The notes under the pieces were generated by a model. That model was given only the letters and a program-made list of their open reading frames with translations. It searched no databases and was not told the origin of the DNA. The position numbers and the translations under genes were made by a program. Shown here in pieces: positions 61,601-64,000 of a stretch of DNA of 64,000 nt. The stretch lies in NCBI GenBank assembly GCA_028571685.1, contig CM053146.1, positions 114,737,431 to 114,801,430 of the forward strand. The letters run 5' to 3'. Every line of letters begins with the position of its first letter. Position 1 is the stretch's first letter. This stretch comes from Heterohyrax brucei (Eukaryota; Chordata; Mammalia; Hyracoidea; Procaviidae).

Positions 61601-62000
61601 ACCTCTCCTACACTGTTGGTGGGGTTGCAAATTGGTCCAGCCTCTTTGGAAAGCAATCTGGTGCTTCCTTAAAAAAATGGATATAGATACACCATTTGAC
61701 CTAGAAATTCCAGTACTTGGAATATATCCTACAGAATCAAGGCCATTCACACCAACAGATACATGCACAAGAATGTTTATTGCAGTACAGTCCATGATAG
61801 CAAAAAAGATGGAATCAACCTATATGCCCAACAACAGAGGAATGGATAGGTAAACTATGGTATATATGCTCAGTGGAGCACTATGCAATGATAAAGAACA
61901 ATGATGATTCTAGGAAACATCTCATAACCTGGTTTCAACTGGAAGGCATTGCATTGAGTGAAAGTAGTCAGAGACAAAAGGATAAATATTATATGAGAGC
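58618..62000 (+). pseudogene. L1 ORF2, truncated and frameshifted
   Basis: Endonuclease C-terminal part: NQLNLIDIYRTFYPSVDSYT, RMDHVLGHN, FSDHKAIKVK (58611-58946, with the conserved SDH). The linker with ENENTSYQNLWDTAK follows at 58952. [22 protein letters not shown] and catalytic FADD at 60272-60283. Thumb: SILPKAIYLYNAIPIQVSVS (60617-61021). C-terminal part near 61600. Several frameshifts and an A16 run at 60957-60972. Inactive. Confidence 0.92.
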
Positions 62001-62062
62001 CCTATGATAAAAACTCAAAAACAGACTTATGCATAGAAGAAAAGACTCTTTGACAGCTGCAA

Positions 62063-62096
62063 GGGAGGGGAGGGAGGGAGGGCGAGGGGGGTAGGG
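62063..62096 (+). promoter_or_regulatory. G-quadruplex-prone tract in L1 3' UTR
   Basis: Runs of three or more G separated by one to three bases (ggagggagggagggcgagg and neighbours). G-rich tracts in the L1 3' UTR are a known feature. A second G-rich run lies at 62239-62262. Confidence 0.7.
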
Positions 62097-62997
62097 TTTA
62101 GATTAGATAGTTGGTAGAAATTTAGTAAGGTGAATTCGGTGACAACACACATTAGAAACAACAACAATATTAAGTGGATTTCAACATAACTTAAGTACTC
62201 CTTCCATCTTAACCCAATAATGCAATGACAGAGTAGCTGGGGCAGGGGGGCAGGGGGCAGGAGACCATGCTCTTAGGCAAAATCGAGGCCTATTGGCACA
62301 ACTAGCATTTTGTTAAGAGTGCTTTCTACACCCCACATTGATGAGTGGCATCTGGGGTCTTAAAAGCTGCCAAGCTGCCATCTGAGGGCACAGCAAATTG
62401 TCCCAACTCAGCAGGAGCAGATGCTCACCAAGCACCGAAATAACCCAGAACACAGAGAGACCCACAAGAGTGGGTGCCTACATCGACTTGGCACTGGAAG
62501 AACCGGATGGTGCCTGGCCATCACCAGTGATAGCCGTGATGGAGCTCACAAAATTGTGTCTCACTGGCAACACAAGAATAAAAAGGGGTGTACCCTGAGA
62601 TCTCCACTAAAAGACACAGTTGATGTTCCAATGGCTTCAGGATTTCCCTGGGAGCATGGCCTCTGTCCATGATGCTGCCCTTGTCTATGGATCATAACGA
62701 AGGTCCACTCTTCAGATAGCAATGGAGTGGACTTAGCGATGCAGAGTGACCATATACTGGGTGCACTTTATGGTTCTATGCATCTATAGGATATCATCCT
62801 GCTGACCTCTGGCTGGAGGAAGGGGAGTGAGTGGAGAGGAGGGGAAAGGAGACTGTTTGGAGGATGAGACATGTATGGAGCAAAGAGGAATAGTGTGCTG
62901 TCACTGGGCAGGGAGAGCAGTGGAAGCTGCATGTAGGTGGGTATTCAAATTTATATGAGAATGTACATTTTCACTCAGTCATAATAAAAAATATATA

Positions 62998-63007
62998 TAT
63001 GAGTATC
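62998..63007. repeat. Right target-site duplication of L1 (candidate)
   Basis: tatgagtatc; partner of 58610-58619. The neighbouring TA-run lowers certainty. Confidence 0.55.
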
Positions 63008-64000
63008 TTCTATAAACTATGCAGGGAAACTGAGGTGCTTTGACAGTCTTCTTTCTTACAGTTCTATTGCTGGTAGCCACACCAGTCTTCACGAAGATTT
63101 CAAACTACATTTATGCGGTGAAGATACTAGCTCTGAAAATGTTGTTAAAGTGGAGGTGGAAAAGCAATGGCAGTGGTGCATACATTACAAAGGAAAAATG
63201 GTTACATGCTTCTGGGGAGTTCTTATGAAGCTGATTGGTAGCTTTATGTAAGAGGAATCTGAATTTATAAGCTGTACATCAATTTCATTATCTTCCTGTT
63301 TCCATTTCTTAAATGTCTTGTGCTGCAGGATTGCTATACTAACTATCCATTTGGCTGTTCTCAATTTGGTCGATCAAGAATTTCCAAACATATAGGATCA
63401 CATAATACTGTGTGTAAATATTTATGTGAGAAAATAACTTGAGATGTAAACCTTCACTTATAGTGCAGGTGTGTGTGCGTGATGTGCACATAATCCAGAC
63501 ACGATATTTATTTAATGTAAGTTACTGTTTTCTAATAGAAGCAGTGTTAAAAATGTGAGTTAAAAAATCTGATGGTAGGACGTTTTTGCCACACACTTCT
63601 ATTAATTGCCGAAGGGCAGAGGAAGGAGGGGATTTCAGTATTAATTGCTGAAGTTTGTCAGTTCCAGAAGAGCCAACAAATGAAATAGTAGTCAGAAAGA
63701 TTAGACCTGTGATACTTAACTTACAAATTTAACATTTGAGATTTCATATATACTGCATGTAAGCCAAAGGTCTAGAATATGTAATAATTTGTGATTTTTC
63801 CACAGCACAGTGTGAATCAGTCTCACTGGGAAGCTCATGTTCAGGAGTGACTTATCTTGTCAAACAGGTTTCTGAAAAGATCACAGCATTTGCTGACAGA
63901 TTGTGAAGGGATGTTTGTCTGTACTGTGCCTGCCACCTCCCTGAAAGTTCTCCATGAAATAGATGGGCATTGTGATCAGGGATACCCTCCCCATATCCAC
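63008..64000. other. Unassigned intronic DNA
   Basis: No gene or repeat recognised. A 62-codon open frame at 63040-63228 follows ttctttcttacag but has no recognisable product. Confidence 0.5.

Larger units (their letters stand above)
58618..62997 (+). mobile_element. L1 LINE, 5'-truncated in the endonuclease domain
   Basis: Begins abruptly inside ORF2 (agtaggagacttaaatactc) and ends after cataataaaaaatatatat. It carries the longest L1 open stretches in the window, so it is probably the youngest copy. 3' UTR from about 62000 includes gggtcttaaaagctgccaag and strong G-tracts. Confidence 0.93.
3390..64000 (+). other. PARD3B: Large intron of PARD3B downstream of the exon
   Basis: No second exon with Par-3 PDZ-domain sequence (for example the GGPLGIHV type of motif) appears in any frame downstream. 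The rest of the window is therefore best read as one very long intron filled with transposable elements. This is inference from absence; a short exon could be missed. Confidence 0.65.

Noticed and set aside
63040..63228. Open frame after an acceptor-like ttctttcttacag
   Set aside because: Does not resemble PARD3B or another protein and has no convincing donor.
1..64000. CRISPR arrays, bacterial operons, tRNA or rRNA genes
   Set aside because: No regularly spaced repeats, no intact cloverleaf and no ribosomal RNA sequence. tRNA-like pieces are SINE heads only.

Overview
This window is non-coding DNA from a placental mammal, almost certainly an afrotherian and most probably an elephant or a close paenungulate relative. 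It is densely seeded with tRNA-derived SINEs of the AfroSINE family (about 30 copies or fragments on both strands). It also holds RTE-clade LINE pieces of the type that mobilises those SINEs in Afrotheria, and L1 copies with an afrotherian-looking 3' UTR. Family names come from recognising motifs and remembered consensus, not from a database search.

The only host coding sequence I can support is one small exon at 3280-3389 (+). It has a good acceptor, and its translation contains the VRRSSDP motif and the surrounding linker of the Par-3 family, matching PARD3B. PARD3B is a very large polarity-scaffold gene with huge introns, so positions 1-3279 would be one intron and about 3390-64000 part of the next. 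No other exon, tRNA, rRNA, CRISPR array or promoter is visible.

Layout: 53-1836, one RTE copy with its 5' half inverted (twin-priming structure). 1850-12440, old unique intron with AfroSINEs, a MIR, a second RTE fragment (6126-7075) and a CpG cluster (9548-9629). 12440-15260, an old L1 (-) interrupted by an AfroSINE and an LTR with a near 5-bp target duplication. 16324-16900, a solo LTR. 17413-17790, a roughly 375-bp imperfect palindrome. 18300-22500, SINEs, MIR and L2-like remnants and an exact 30-bp direct repeat. 23185-29966, a nearly full-length dead L1 (+). 30000-41500, intron with SINEs, LTRs and a 3.4-kb block without recognised repeats (37406-40797). 41588-46055, L1 (-) with a 1.1-kb deletion of the reverse-transcriptase core. 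46100-51000, SINEs, a composite tRNA-like SINE and another old L1. 51262-53468, L1 3' part (-). 53469-57735, unassigned intron with one SINE. 57751-58243, a second, larger palindrome. 58618-62997, the youngest-looking L1 (+), truncated in the endonuclease domain. 62998-64000, unassigned intron.

The genes do not form a functional system. All LINE reading frames are broken by stops or frameshifts, and the SINEs and LTRs carry no protein. I found no convincing novel biological system. The best leads are the two palindromes, the long direct repeats flanking some insertions, the twin-primed RTE, and an open frame upstream of L1 ORF2 shared by two L1 copies.
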